This document shows positions 1 to 10,600 of a stretch of DNA of 41,373 nt, piece by piece. Both the position numbers and the translations under genes were made by a program. Within the stretch, counting starts at the first letter, position 1. Every line of letters starts with the position of its first letter. Below the pieces are notes generated by a model. That model made no database searches and had not been told where the DNA came from. It saw only the letters and a program-made list of their open reading frames with translations. Source of the stretch: Bacteroidota bacterium (GTDB taxonomy: Bacteria > Bacteroidota > Bacteroidia > Bacteroidales > Paludibacteraceae); assembly GCA_030706465.1 (NCBI GenBank), contig JAUZOM010000010.1, positions 1 through 41,373 on the forward strand, written 5' to 3'.

Positions 1-16
1 ATTCATAACATACTGA

Positions 17-130
17 AATAAGAATATTTTATTATTCTTACTTCAGTTCTCAATCTTTTTAGTAGCATGCTCTGTAGGCGGCTCTCCCGAAATCAATGAA
101 TTGCTGCCACCTAACGCCAAAAAATATTGA
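17..130 (+). pseudogene. Possible remnant of a lipoprotein signal peptide
   Basis: After a TGA at 14-16 this frame reads a basic start, a hydrophobic run and a lipobox-like LVAC followed by about 20 residues, then stops at 128-130. It looks like the front of a Bacteroidota lipoprotein, but there is no ATG, GTG or TTG in a suitable place and it ends just past the cysteine. It lies directly before the esterase gene. It may be the scar of a deleted lipoprotein gene, or chance reading of AT-rich DNA. Confidence 0.3.
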
Positions 131-153
131 ACATAAATAATGAAAAATTAGAA

Positions 154-2853
154 ATGAATACTTTTTTATTACTACCGGGAAAATTTTTCCGTTTTTTTCT
201 TTTATCATTAATTCTATCTATAAGTCTAGGTTCGCGTGGTTGGGCTAACGTTCAGCTGCCACAGATTTTTAGCGATAATATGGTTTTACAGCACGATGCA
301 CCTGTTATCTGGGGTAAAGCAGATCCTGGTGAAAAAATTAAAATTTCTGTAGGCGAAAAGTCTGTTCGTATCACTGCCGGAACCGATGGGAAGTGGAGGG
401 TAAAACTACCTGTTTTAAAAACGGGAGAATTGGTGGAAGTTGTTGTAAAAGGCAAGAATAAAATCCTCATTAAGAATGTATTGATTGGTGATGTTTGGAT
501 AGGGGCAGGACAGTCGAATATGGTTTGGCCGCTTAAGTCGATGGAAAATGCGGATGCTGAAATGGCCGCAGCTAATTTTCCAAAAATTCGTCTTTTTACT
601 GTTAAAAATGTTGGTTCTGCCTATACTCCTCAGGACGATTTAAAAGGCCAGTGGGTAGAATGCAGTCCGCAAACCGTCAGTGATTTTTCTGCAGCCCTTT
701 ACTTTTTTGGTATCAATCTCTATAATAAACTTAAATGTCCCCTGGGCCTAATTGTTGATGCCTGGAGCGGATCGCGTATTCAATCGTGGATGCCCTTAGA
801 TGTCCTTAGAACTGATCCACAAACCAGACAAGAGAGTGATGATCGTCTTGAAACCCTTGATAATCCTGAAAATTTAAGGAAATATAATGAGAGGCAACTT
901 GCAGATTGGCAGAGTAAATGTGCTGAAGCTAAAGAAAAAGATATTGCAGCTCCAGGAAAACCGGCACCTACTACTCCTTTATATCGCGACCGTCCTGGTG
1001 GCTTGTACAATTCAATGATTGCCCCATTAGTCGGTTTGGGCATGAAGGGAGTACTTTGGTATCAAGGCGAATTTAACGCTTCGGATGCTGATCAATACGC
1101 AAGGTTGTTGCCCATGATGATCAATGACTGGCGTCAGGAATGGGAAAGTGGTGATTTCCCATTTATTGTGGTTCAGTTGCACAATGTCAATCAACCATCA
1201 ACTTATCCAACCGAATCTTTATGGGCCAGATTAAGGGAAGCACAGCTCAAGGCGCTTGACTTAAAAAATACAGCAGTAACAATAACCATAGATACAGGTG
1301 ATGGAGAATTACATCCGAAAACAAAAAGGAAGCTGGGCGAAAGAGCTGCGGCATCAGCTTTAAAACTGGCTTATGGAATGGATATCCCAGCCGATGCCCC
1401 ACTCTATGATGGTTATAAAATTGAAGAGAATAAAATACGCATCTTCTTCAAAAATACTGCTGGAGGTTTGGAGTCAAAAGATGGAAAACCAATTGTTGGC
1501 TTCACCATCGCAGGTAGTAATTATAAGTTTGTAAATGCTCAGGCAGTGATTGATGGGAATAGTGTAGTAGTATGGAATAATCAGATATCTGTGCCTGTTG
1601 CAGTGCGCTATGCCTGGGCACAATTTCCCATAGTAACCCTTTATAACAAAGCTGGATTGCCAGCCTCTTCTTTTCGCACGGATCATTGGCCTATGAATGT
1701 GAAAAATTTTAATGGTGATACTATTAAAAAAAGTGTTATAAAAAAGCTTCTTCATCCCGACTATACATCTTCACCCATGAAAGATGTGGAGAAAATATAT
1801 ACCAGTTTTGAATTTAAGGTATCAGAAAAAGATGAACAGGTATTGCCTTACAGGTTTCACCAGCCTAAAGTAGAACCAGGGAAAAAATATCCTTTGGTTC
1901 TTTTAATGCATGGTGCTGGTGAAAGAGGATTTGACAACCGTCTTCAACTCTTGCGCTTAAAAAGCCTGCCTTTTTGGGAAAAAAATCCCTGCTTTGTCAT
2001 TGCCCCGCAGTGTCCACAAAAACCGGCTGATGGTACCGATGGTGAGTCGGTATGGGTCCTGACTTCTTTCGGAGCTCCTTCCCATAGCATGAAGGATAAA
2101 CCAACCTGGCCTATGCAGATGACAATGGACCTGCTCAATAAAATTATTGCTGAATATCCTGTAGATCCAACACGAGTTTATGTTACTGGACTTTCTATGG
2201 GAGGCTTTGCTACCTGGGAACTCATACAGCGTATGCCTGACAAATTTGCGGCAGCCATTCCGGTTTGTGGAGGTGGCGATACGGCTCTGGCAAAGAAACT
2301 TGTGAATATTCCTCTTTGGATTTTTCATGGTGATGAAGATAAGACTGTAATGACCCAACGTTCGCGTGATATGGTTAAATGTATTACAAATGCCGGCGGG
2401 CACCCCAAATATACGGAATATCCCGGTGTAGGTCATGATGCCTGGGGCAGAACATACAACAACCCTGATGTCTGGGATTGGCTTTTTACCCAAAAAAAGA
2501 AAGATGTTTCAAGGGCCCCATCTGTTATAAAACCCATTGCTCATGCCCAATATACACCTCAGCGTAAGGATGATGTTGCTTGGGAAAACGATCGAATGGC
2601 TTTCCGTTTATATGGTCCGGTTTTGGAAAAGACTGAACCAACTGGCAGTGGGATAGATGTTTGGGTGAAGTCCTGTGATACTTCCGAATTGACCATGGGT
2701 ATAGGGATCGCTAAACTTAAAGGAGGTCAGCTCTATCAGAATAAAAAAAACCGTGGTGATGGCTTACTGGCAACCGGAGAATCCCAAACATGGAATCATT
2801 GGCTGTGCGGTACTTGTTTCTCCGAAGGATATGATTGGATTTGCCGAAGATAA
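154..2853 (+). CDS. Secreted SASA acetylesterase / alpha-beta hydrolase / DUF4861 fusion, frameshifted near its end
   Basis: Predicted to remove acetyl or other ester groups from a glycan in the periplasm or outside the cell. Numbering is from ATG 154, chosen because the signal peptide follows it directly; TTG 127 is an in-frame alternative. A signal peptide spans about residues 1-33. A sialate-O-acetylesterase-type SGNH domain covers about 35-530, with the block I serine S121 in GQSNM and the paired D383 and H387 in DGELH. A second esterase domain of the dienelactone hydrolase / prolyl oligopeptidase type covers about 570-785, with S681 in GLSMGG, D727 or D729 in HGDED and H761 in GVGHDAW. 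From about 790 the sequence matches the start of DUF4861 (QRKDDVAWENDR, GIDVWVK), but its middle is missing and the frame is lost at an A8 run (2743-2750). The annotated last 35 or so residues are therefore out of frame. Both esterase domains look complete. Confidence 0.85.
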   Translation: MNTFLLLPGKFFRFFLLSLILSISLGSRGWANVQLPQIFSDNMVLQHDAPVIWGKADPGEKIKISVGEKSVRITAGTDGKWRVKLPVLKTGELVEVVVKGKNKILIKNVLIGDVWIGAGQSNMVWPLKSMENADAEMAAANFPKIRLFTVKNVGSAYTPQDDLKGQWVECSPQTVSDFSAALYFFGINLYNKLKCPLGLIVDAWSGSRIQSWMPLDVLRTDPQTRQESDDRLETLDNPENLRKYNERQLADWQSKCAEAKEKDIAAPGKPAPTTPLYRDRPGGLYNSMIAPLVGLGMKGVLWYQGEFNASDADQYARLLPMMINDWRQEWESGDFPFIVVQLHNVNQPSTYPTESLWARLREAQLKALDLKNTAVTITIDTGDGELHPKTKRKLGERAAASALKLAYGMDIPADAPLYDGYKIEENKIRIFFKNTAGGLESKDGKPIVGFTIAGSNYKFVNAQAVIDGNSVVVWNNQISVPVAVRYAWAQFPIVTLYNKAGLPASSFRTDHWPMNVKNFNGDTIKKSVIKKLLHPDYTSSPMKDVEKIYTSFEFKVSEKDEQVLPYRFHQPKVEPGKKYPLVLLMHGAGERGFDNRLQLLRLKSLPFWEKNPCFVIAPQCPQKPADGTDGESVWVLTSFGAPSHSMKDKPTWPMQMTMDLLNKIIAEYPVDPTRVYVTGLSMGGFATWELIQRMPDKFAAAIPVCGGGDTALAKKLVNIPLWIFHGDEDKTVMTQRSRDMVKCITNAGGHPKYTEYPGVGHDAWGRTYNNPDVWDWLFTQKKKDVSRAPSVIKPIAHAQYTPQRKDDVAWENDRMAFRLYGPVLEKTEPTGSGIDVWVKSCDTSELTMGIGIAKLKGGQLYQNKKNRGDGLLATGESQTWNHWLCGTCFSEGYDWICRR
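2743..2750 (+). other. Frameshift site in an A8 run within the DUF4861 domain
   Basis: Eight consecutive A bases. If one base is removed, the downstream frame reads NKKTVVMAYWQPENPKHG, then a GCAVLVSP and GFAEDKLNWLT stretch that fits the C-terminal end of DUF4861, ending at a TGA near 2868. With eight A bases the frame instead ends at 2853. It could be a true inactivating or phase-variable slip, or an error in the sequence. Confidence 0.7.
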
Positions 2854-2856
2854 ACT

Positions 2857-3378
2857 TAACTGGTTGACATGAACGGTAACGGCATTTACGATGGCCCTGA
2901 TGACATGAATATTAGGTGGTGCGACATAAACGATGACGGCGTGCCCAATGTACAGGCCTTTCCCATTAATCCGAAGGAAGGGGAACTTATGCCCGAAATA
3001 CAAACTGGAAATCTGGTTTGGTTGGTATGGAAAAACCATGACCAGTGCAGGGGACTTGGCTGGATTAATTGGAAAAAGTTCAATTTTGATTCCGGGGTTT
3101 TTCCGGCACCTGCAATTGGTTACCCCATTATCACGGAAACAATGAAAGTAGGTAGTCTATATCCCGGAATTATGATGCTGGAAAAGAAAAGTAATGGAAA
3201 AATTAAGATAACTGTTGAAGATCCAACGCAAAAACTCTAGGATTTTGAATTAGTTTTTCCCTGGAAATTCTCGGGACAAAATATGATTTATGATCATAAA
3301 AAGGGACAAACAAAGATTTCTATTCCTCTTCCATTAACAGTGGATTGCAGAGGTAGTTCTGTTTCAACAGAACCATGA
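2857..3378 (+). pseudogene. Remnant of a larger protein with DxNxDG calcium-loop-like motifs
   Basis: The frame opens right after the esterase fusion and shows two Asp/Asn-rich loops, DMNGNGIYDGPDD and DINDDGVPNVQ, resembling EF-hand or dockerin-type calcium loops. Tryptophan-rich sequence follows (GLGWINWKKF). A TAG at 3238-3240 interrupts it, and the same frame continues with protein-like sequence (ELVFPWKFSG) to a TGA at 3376-3378. The longest piece with a start is 2869-3240 (123 residues). There is no signal peptide. I read it as the tail of a larger secreted protein joined to the DUF4861 scar by a deletion. I do not recognise the family. Confidence 0.55.
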
Positions 3379-3538
3379 AATATATAATACTATGTTATGC
3401 ATAGTGTCAATTTTTAAAAAATCATGTAAATAGTCCGGTATATTATGTTGCCAATTAATAGTCTAAAAATAATTAGATTTTATTTCAATCGAATATTCCT
3501 AAAAAATGAGATTTTATAAAACCTTAATTTTAAAATAA

Positions 3539-6500
3539 ATGAAAATGACTAAACAAGGGTCTTATTTTATAATAAAGTCAATATTTTTTTTCATCTCAAT
3601 CGTTTTACACTGTTCGCAAATCTCTTATGCACAACAACCTACGGGATTAAAAAACACTTCGACGACAAAGGCCAATACTATTCGAGATATTTTAAGCAGT
3701 AATATCAATGAAGAAAGCTGTAACTGTGGAGATGAGTATCAATATAAAAGTACTCTGCAGAGGGTTGAAAATGGGGGAGTAAAAAAATTGAAATTAAGTC
3801 GGCATTCTGTGGTCGATAAAACTACCCCTAAATATCTTAACCCCTCTGTACCGATAGAAGAACGTATTAACGATCTTCTTCCCCGATTGACCTTAGAGGA
3901 AAAAATCACCCAATTAAGCGATAGTTGGGGATCTAAAGGAATTCCCAGGTTAAAAGTACCTGCCATGTTAAAAACGGAAGGGTTGCATTCACAGTCATAT
4001 TCAACAGGGGCTACTGTTTTTCCTCATCCCATAAGTATGTCTACAACATTTAATACGGATTTAATCAAACAGGTTGGAAAAACAACTGCAATTGAAGCAA
4101 AGGCAGCAAATCTCCGGTGCAGTTGGTCTCCTGTACTCGATGTAGCCCGAGATGCACGTTGGGGCAGAGTAGAGGAAACATATGGGGAAGATCCATATTT
4201 GGATAGTCGCATGGGCGTTGCCTGGATTAATGGTTTTCAGGGTGAGGGCATGATTGCTGTTCCGAAGCATTTTGCCGGCCATGGTGAGCCTCTTGGAGGA
4301 CGTGATAGCCATGATGTTGGACTTTCCGACCGTGTTATGCGCAATGTACATCTGGTCCCTTTCCGGGCTGCCGTGAAAGAAGCTCATATAGGGGGGGTAA
4401 TGGCTGCATATAGTACTTGGAATGCCGTACCTGATAATGGTTCTGATGAATTACTTCAGAAGATATTGCGTGAAGAATGGGGATTCGATGGTTATGTTGT
4501 TTCGGATTGCAGTGGACCGGAAAATTTTTTAAATAAGCAAAATGTAGTAACCAGTTTGGAAGAAGCCTGCCGGATGGCCATTTTTGCAGGGGTTGATATA
4601 GAATGCGGTTCTGCATATGTAAAAGCACTTTCTTCCGCAGTCCAAAAGGGTATATTAAAAGAAAGCGATCTTGATGCAAATTTGAGGCCTGTTTTAAGAG
4701 CTAAATTTAAGCTGGGCTTGTTCGAAAATCCCGGTTCTGACAAAATGGTTTGGGATAAATTACCTGTTTATGATACTCCTGAACATCGAGCATTGGCTCG
4801 TGAGGTTTCTGTACAAGGGTCGGTTCTTTTAAAGAATGATAACAAACTTCTTCCTTTAAGTAGAAATATTAAAAGTATAGCTGTTATAGGACCTAATGCC
4901 GATGTTGCTCAAATGGGAGATTATTCTCCTAAACCTTTACCTGGTCAACTCGTTACTGTGTTACAAGGTATCAGGTCTCATGTAAGCCCCCAAACTCAGG
5001 TGTTCTATGCAAAAGGTTGTAGAGTACAATCCTTTGATACGCTTGGATTTGCCGAGGCTGTTGCAACTGCTAAAAAAGCAGACGTTGTGGTATTGGTGGT
5101 TGGCGATTATTCGACAAGAGAGTTCGACAATAGCAAGGATAAAGAAAAGGCTACGACCGGAGAAAATATTGACGGTGCAACTTTGGAAATTCCCGGCATG
5201 CAACGTCAGCTCATTAAAAGAATTCAGGCAATCGGCAAACCCGTTATTCTTGTATTAGTAAATGGGAAACCATTTACGCTTGCCTGGGAAGCTGAACATA
5301 TTCCAGCCATACTGGAAACCTGGTATCCTGGAGAAGAAGGGGGAAATGCAACTGCTGATTTGATTTTTGGCGATCGCAATCCTTCCGGACGTTTACCCAT
5401 CACCTTTCCCCGTCATGTTGGACAATTGCCTTTGTACTACAATTATCTTCCCTCAGGACGTAATTATGATTATTATGACATGCCATTTACACCTCTCTAT
5501 CGTTTTGGCTATGGCTTAAGTTATACCACATTTAAATATTCTAATCTTGTAGTTGTTCCCAAAAATGATGATCCGGGTTTTGTAAGGGTATCCGTAGATG
5601 TTGAAAACACTGGAGACCGTGATGGAGATGAGGTTGCACAATTGTATGTCACAGAGGTTTATACCTCAGTGATCACTCCGGTAATTGAACTTAAAGGAAT
5701 ACAGCGGGTTTCTTTAAAGAAGGGAGAAAAAAAGACTGTTTCGTTTGAACTAAAACCTTATGATTTATCATTACTTAATGCCGAAATGATCCGTGTTTTG
5801 GAACCAGGAAAGTTTCGTGTGCACGTAGGGGGAGTTTCTCCTGAACCTCCCTCAGGGAATAGGGAACACAAACAAAAGATTGGTTTCACTAACCCCGAAA
5901 ATGGAATTTCTGGAGAATTTGAAGTCGATAAGAAATACCAGGCTGATTTTAAGTATGATTTAACAATACCTGAAAAAGTTCGTGGGGGTGAGGTTTTCCC
6001 TGCAAGAGTGACTATTAAAAATGAAGGTAATATTCTCGATATTGCTGAAATTAAACTTTATGGAGAATCCTTGTTGGGTACCAGACGATTTGAAATTGAA
6101 CCTGGTGAAACAAAAACTTATATATTCCACCCTGTAATTTATAAGGCTGGTAAACAGAATATTACTGTTATTGTTGGGCAAAATGCCATTTCCAGTCCTA
6201 TTACAGTTTCCAAGGCCACTGCCAAACTTAATTTGGAAAATGTAAGGACTAGTATTGATGATGATGGCGTTTTAAATTACTCAGCCGATGTAAATAATTT
6301 GGGAAGTGACACTTATAAGGGAGAAATAGCAATCAAAGTGGAAAATAAAATTGTCGCTAACCGGCATTTGGAACTCTATCCTGGTGAGCACAAGAAATTA
6401 TTGTTTAATTATTCTTTTCCTCATTCCGGTACATTTCGTGTTAAAATTGGTGATGCTGCTGAGCAACAAATGGTGGTTCCTGGCGGGGTAGGAATGGCTT

Positions 6501-7486
6501 TACAGGATCCTCAGTATTACCTGACTTTCGATGCTGCCAATACTTCAGGTGTTAAGGATGAGATCAGCGGTTCTGTATTACCTGTTCAGGGCACGCCTCA
6601 ATACATCTCTGGAAAAAATGGCAAGGTTTTCAAAACCGACGATAAAACAACATTCATTAAAGCCGGTGGAGCTGATCTTTATCGTAAGTCATTTACACTG
6701 TCTGGCTGGGTTAATGTTGAAAAGCTCGAAAAGGGGCAGGCCATGTTCTTTGGCGGGCAGGCTCCCATGGGTGCCGATGTGGACAACACCGGTACATCCT
6801 TAGCAGCAGGTGTTTTTAATGAAAAACTTTTACTTTCATTTCAGGACAGGGATATTCAAGGCACAGAAAAGATACAAACCGGGAAATGGATGCATATTGC
6901 TTATACCTATGATGCCAGAAAAGAACAGGGATCACTTTATATTGATGGCCGGTTGGACAAATCGGCATCCCAAAAAGCTTATGCCGGGCCCCTGGATATG
7001 ATTGGAAGTTCTATGCGGTTTAATCACGGCAAATTTGCCCTTGATAAAGTGTTAATTACACGCAGTTGCATGGGACCAAATGCAATACGCGAACTTGCCG
7101 GCAAGGGTATAGATGCATTGCGAAATGGACAGCTAACGACCAATTGGTGCTCAATTACCTCGTCTCCTTCAATATTACAAACCTGGACAATTATTCCTTC
7201 CGAAAGCAGCATCAAAGTCAGGGTTGAAGTTGGAGATGCCGGTGGCAAGGTTATAGACTCAAAAACTGTTGAACTTAAAAACGGAGAGCAAAATATTCCT
7301 TTATCGGATTTAAAAACAGGATCCCAGATACGTCTTTGTGTGGTTATGAATATTAATAAATGGAATTCTTCTCCTTTTCTGCAAACAGCTATCCTTACTT
7401 CAGGAACTGGCGAACACATTCGTTGGTCTACTATCAGGGAATGGGAAAAAGGATCTGTTTCTGGAGGACTTAACATTGGGCATTAA
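3539..7486 (+). CDS. Secreted multidomain GH3 beta-glycosidase with a LamG-like domain
   Basis: A retaining beta-glycosidase (glucosidase or xylosidase type) expected to remove terminal beta-linked sugars in the periplasm. A signal peptide spans residues 1-31 (ends SYAQQ). The GH3 barrel covers about 95-375, with the conserved K243-H244 (PKHFAGHG) and the likely nucleophile D323 in VVSDCSG. The GH3 alpha/beta sandwich covers about 427-660, ending FGYGLSYTTF, and an Fn3-like domain about 676-770. Unusually for GH3 there is a long extension: two CARDB/NEW3-like beta-sandwiches (about 781-892 and 892-983), a concanavalin/LamG-like domain (about 991-1196, with SFTLSGWVN and YIDGRLD) and a further beta-rich tail. 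At 1315 residues it is far longer than the usual 700-800. The start ATG 3539 precedes the signal peptide; ATG 3545 is an alternative. The aglycone cannot be assigned. Confidence 0.92.
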   Translation: MKMTKQGSYFIIKSIFFFISIVLHCSQISYAQQPTGLKNTSTTKANTIRDILSSNINEESCNCGDEYQYKSTLQRVENGGVKKLKLSRHSVVDKTTPKYLNPSVPIEERINDLLPRLTLEEKITQLSDSWGSKGIPRLKVPAMLKTEGLHSQSYSTGATVFPHPISMSTTFNTDLIKQVGKTTAIEAKAANLRCSWSPVLDVARDARWGRVEETYGEDPYLDSRMGVAWINGFQGEGMIAVPKHFAGHGEPLGGRDSHDVGLSDRVMRNVHLVPFRAAVKEAHIGGVMAAYSTWNAVPDNGSDELLQKILREEWGFDGYVVSDCSGPENFLNKQNVVTSLEEACRMAIFAGVDIECGSAYVKALSSAVQKGILKESDLDANLRPVLRAKFKLGLFENPGSDKMVWDKLPVYDTPEHRALAREVSVQGSVLLKNDNKLLPLSRNIKSIAVIGPNADVAQMGDYSPKPLPGQLVTVLQGIRSHVSPQTQVFYAKGCRVQSFDTLGFAEAVATAKKADVVVLVVGDYSTREFDNSKDKEKATTGENIDGATLEIPGMQRQLIKRIQAIGKPVILVLVNGKPFTLAWEAEHIPAILETWYPGEEGGNATADLIFGDRNPSGRLPITFPRHVGQLPLYYNYLPSGRNYDYYDMPFTPLYRFGYGLSYTTFKYSNLVVVPKNDDPGFVRVSVDVENTGDRDGDEVAQLYVTEVYTSVITPVIELKGIQRVSLKKGEKKTVSFELKPYDLSLLNAEMIRVLEPGKFRVHVGGVSPEPPSGNREHKQKIGFTNPENGISGEFEVDKKYQADFKYDLTIPEKVRGGEVFPARVTIKNEGNILDIAEIKLYGESLLGTRRFEIEPGETKTYIFHPVIYKAGKQNITVIVGQNAISSPITVSKATAKLNLENVRTSIDDDGVLNYSADVNNLGSDTYKGEIAIKVENKIVANRHLELYPGEHKKLLFNYSFPHSGTFRVKIGDAAEQQMVVPGGVGMALQDPQYYLTFDAANTSGVKDEISGSVLPVQGTPQYISGKNGKVFKTDDKTTFIKAGGADLYRKSFTLSGWVNVEKLEKGQAMFFGGQAPMGADVDNTGTSLAAGVFNEKLLLSFQDRDIQGTEKIQTGKWMHIAYTYDARKEQGSLYIDGRLDKSASQKAYAGPLDMIGSSMRFNHGKFALDKVLITRSCMGPNAIRELAGKGIDALRNGQLTTNWCSITSSPSILQTWTIIPSESSIKVRVEVGDAGGKVIDSKTVELKNGEQNIPLSDLKTGSQIRLCVVMNINKWNSSPFLQTAILTSGTGEHIRWSTIREWEKGSVSGGLNIGH

Positions 7487-7545
7487 TGTCAGTAGATCTG
7501 GTTAGTTAGATGACGCTCAAAAAAAATCTAAAGGGTTAGTTTGTC

Positions 7546-7589
7546 TCCGGCAATTGTGCGCTTGGGTATCCCATCGTACAATTGCCGGA
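7546..7589 (+). terminator. Long hairpin after the GH3 gene
   Basis: Arms 7546-7560 and 7575-7589 pair over 15 positions with a single G-T (G-U in RNA) wobble, around a 14-base loop that itself contains GGGTATCCC. It begins 60 bases after the GH3 stop. No strong T-run follows, so it may be a processing or stabilising stem rather than a classical intrinsic terminator. Confidence 0.5.
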
Positions 7590-7677
7590 ATGATTATTTG
7601 ATGTGTGTTTGTGCTTATGGCCGTAGTAAAGGACGTTGGATTATTTATTGGTAAATGTCGGATTTAGAATTAAAGAG

Positions 7678-10600
7678 ATGATAAAAAAAGTAAAAATATT
7701 TGTTTTGTTATCGTTTGTCCTGGAATTCACAGTAATTATAGGTAATGCACAGGTTAACATTAAAACTATTGCAAAAGAAATCCTTGTTGGTCAAGGTTAC
7801 GAAACGGGTGCTTCGCTTGTTGGCTTGGGAAATGGTGCGAAATGGAAAGATGTTTGGAATGGCTCGAAAAGCGGGGCAACCATTCAGGAACCAGGATTAG
7901 AAGTCAGCGGAGTGCAGGTTGCATCAAAAAAGATACAACTATTGACCAACCATGAAGATGTCGCTGTTTTTCGCAGTCTCGAGCAACCACTTGGAGGGGA
8001 CGAAAGTACTGTATGGCTTAGTTTTTTGATTAAAAAAGAAAGAGGGAACCGATACTTCGGGCTGTCTTGTTTTCAGGACGGAAAAGAAAAACTGTTTGCA
8101 GGAACGCCTAATGGGGACGATAACATTAGGTTGGGAACAAATGCAATGACATCCGCCAATGCAAAAAGCGCTTTGCAGGTTGTAATACGTATCGATTTTC
8201 GCAAAGGACAGGACATTGCCTATCTTTTTATAAATCCCGGCACTGCTTCTGACCCGGATATTGAAGGCGCCAATGCTGTGTTTAAAGGCGATTTGTCATT
8301 CAATAGAATAAGGCTTGCTATCGGAGGTAGTGAAACCGAAAATAATGCCGGATGCATAGGCCCTGTTTTTATTGCAACACGGTTTGCAGATGTGGCAAAC
8401 CCTTCGCGAGTAGGGACAGTTCCTGCTGTTGCTGGCGACAAGTTACAGGTTCTCTCTTGGGAAAAGCGCGATAGAGCTCTTTTGATCACAACCCCTGGCG
8501 GAATGCTAAAGATACAACCTTTCCTTGATCAGGTCTTGCATATTCAATTTGGTACACTCAAGAGTATTGCGGAGGCAAAGAGTTTTGCCGTTTTACGCAA
8601 TCCGGATAAAATTGAATTTGACGTTCATGAAAAAGGGAATATAATAGAATTGGCTACAAAACAATTCTCGGTTCAAATAGCAAAAACCAGTAGTCAAATC
8701 TCTATTTACGATGCTTCCGGGAAAAAGATTTTACAGGAATCTCCCGAAGGTGCAAGAAGTGCTGTTTCCGGCGACAATATAAGGGTGGCGGACAGGTTTC
8801 AACTCACGTCCTCTGATGCACTGTATGGACTTGGCCAGTACAGGGATAACCTGCTAAACTTACGTGGAAAGCAGCGAGAATTAGTGCAGGTAAATACTCA
8901 GGCGGCAGTACCCGTAGTACTTTCAACAAATGGCTGGGGGCTTTTTTGGGATAATCCCTCTCGTACTATTTTTAGAGACAGTGAAAAGGGCATGTCCTTT
9001 TTGTCTGATGTCGGTAGTACGGTTAGTTTTTATGTATTTGTAGGTGCAAAGTTGGACAACATTGTCCAAGATTACCGACGATTAACTGGTGAAGCGCCTA
9101 TGATACCTTCCTGGGCATTGGGACTTCATCAGAGCAGGAATAAGTATGCAACCCAAGAGCAGGTGTTATCTGTTACTGACAGAATGCGTAAGGAGAAAAT
9201 CCCGATGAGTTCTATTTTTATAGATTATTTCTATTGGTCGAAATACGGAACTGGGTCTCACCGTTTCGATGAAGGATTGTTTCCCGATGTAAAAGGAATG
9301 ATACAAAAACTTCATAACGACTACCATACAAAAGTGGTAGTCACAGTATGGCCTTCATTTAAGCCGGGAATTAAAAATTATGAAGCATTTCATAAAGATA
9401 ACTTTTTGCTGGATGGGGCAAAAGCCCTTGATGGCATTGTGTACGATGCTTTTAACCCTAAGGCTTCTGAAATATATTGGAACCAGGTTGCAGAAAATCT
9501 GGTTCCTCTTGGTATCGACGGTTGGTTTTTAGATGGTCCAGAGCCTGATAACGTTACATCCTTTTTGTCAACAACCACGTTTGCCGGTCCGGCGCTGGCT
9601 GTTCGAAATTTATTTCCTCTGGTGCATTCCACTACATTCTACAACGGACTTCTGGCTGTTAACCCTAATTGCAGGCCATATATAATTACCAGGTGTGCAT
9701 GGGCTGGTCAGCAGCGCAATGGTACAGCTGTGTGGTCGGGCGATATTGGTTCTACATTTGCCGAATTAAAGACACAGGTAACCGCAGGGTTAAATTTTGT
9801 AGCATCAGGAATTCCATACTGGACTACCGATATCGGAGGTTATTCGGGAGGAAATCCTGCCGACTCAGTTTACAGGGAAACATTCGTTCGCTGGTGGCAG
9901 TATGGCACATTCTGTCCAATTTTTCGTACACATGGCCGAAGATACCCTGGTGATACCAAGGGTTCGAACGAACTTTGGGCTTTTGGGCCTAAAGTGCAAG
10001 ATATTTGCAACGACTTTGCTAATCTTCGTTATCGCCTTATGCCTTATATCTATTCTCTTACCGCTGAGGTAACTCAAAAAGATTATACTCCGATGAGATT
10101 GTTGGCGTTCGATTTTGCTGAAGACACTTCGGTGTTAAACATAACCGACGAGTTTATGTACGGCCCTGCGTTTCTTGTTAGTCCTGTCACATCTTTGGGT
10201 GTCGTTAATCGCGAGGTTTATCTGCCTGATAAAAACAAATGGGTTGATTTTTGGACAGGAGAGGAACAAAAGGGCGGACAAAAAATTGTAGCCCTTGCCC
10301 CTCTTAACCGCATTCCACTTTACGTTCGTGTTGGTTCGATTATTCCAATGGGTCCTGTTATGCAATATACCGGCGAAAAATCGACAACTTCTCTGGACTT
10401 ACGTATTTATAAAGGAGCAAATGGCTCATTTGAACTGTATGAAGATGACGGTGAAACATTCAATTATAAAAACGGACAATATACCCGCATTCTGTTTACC
10501 TGGGATGAGGCTTCGCAAACATTGACTATTGGTAAACGTAAAGGCAATTTCCCGGGTATGCTAAAGAAAAGGACGTTTAACATTGTTTTTGTAAAGGGAA

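Noticed and set aside
139-154. ATG at 140 as the start of the esterase fusion
   Set aside because: That frame meets a TAG after three codons, so the start must be ATG 154 or TTG 127.
1957-2493. Minus-strand open frame of 178 codons
   Set aside because: It lies entirely inside the well-supported esterase domain on the plus strand and its translation has no recognisable motif.
7024-7476. Minus-strand open frame of 150 codons
   Set aside because: Overlaps the C-terminal domain of the GH3 protein and has no protein-family features.
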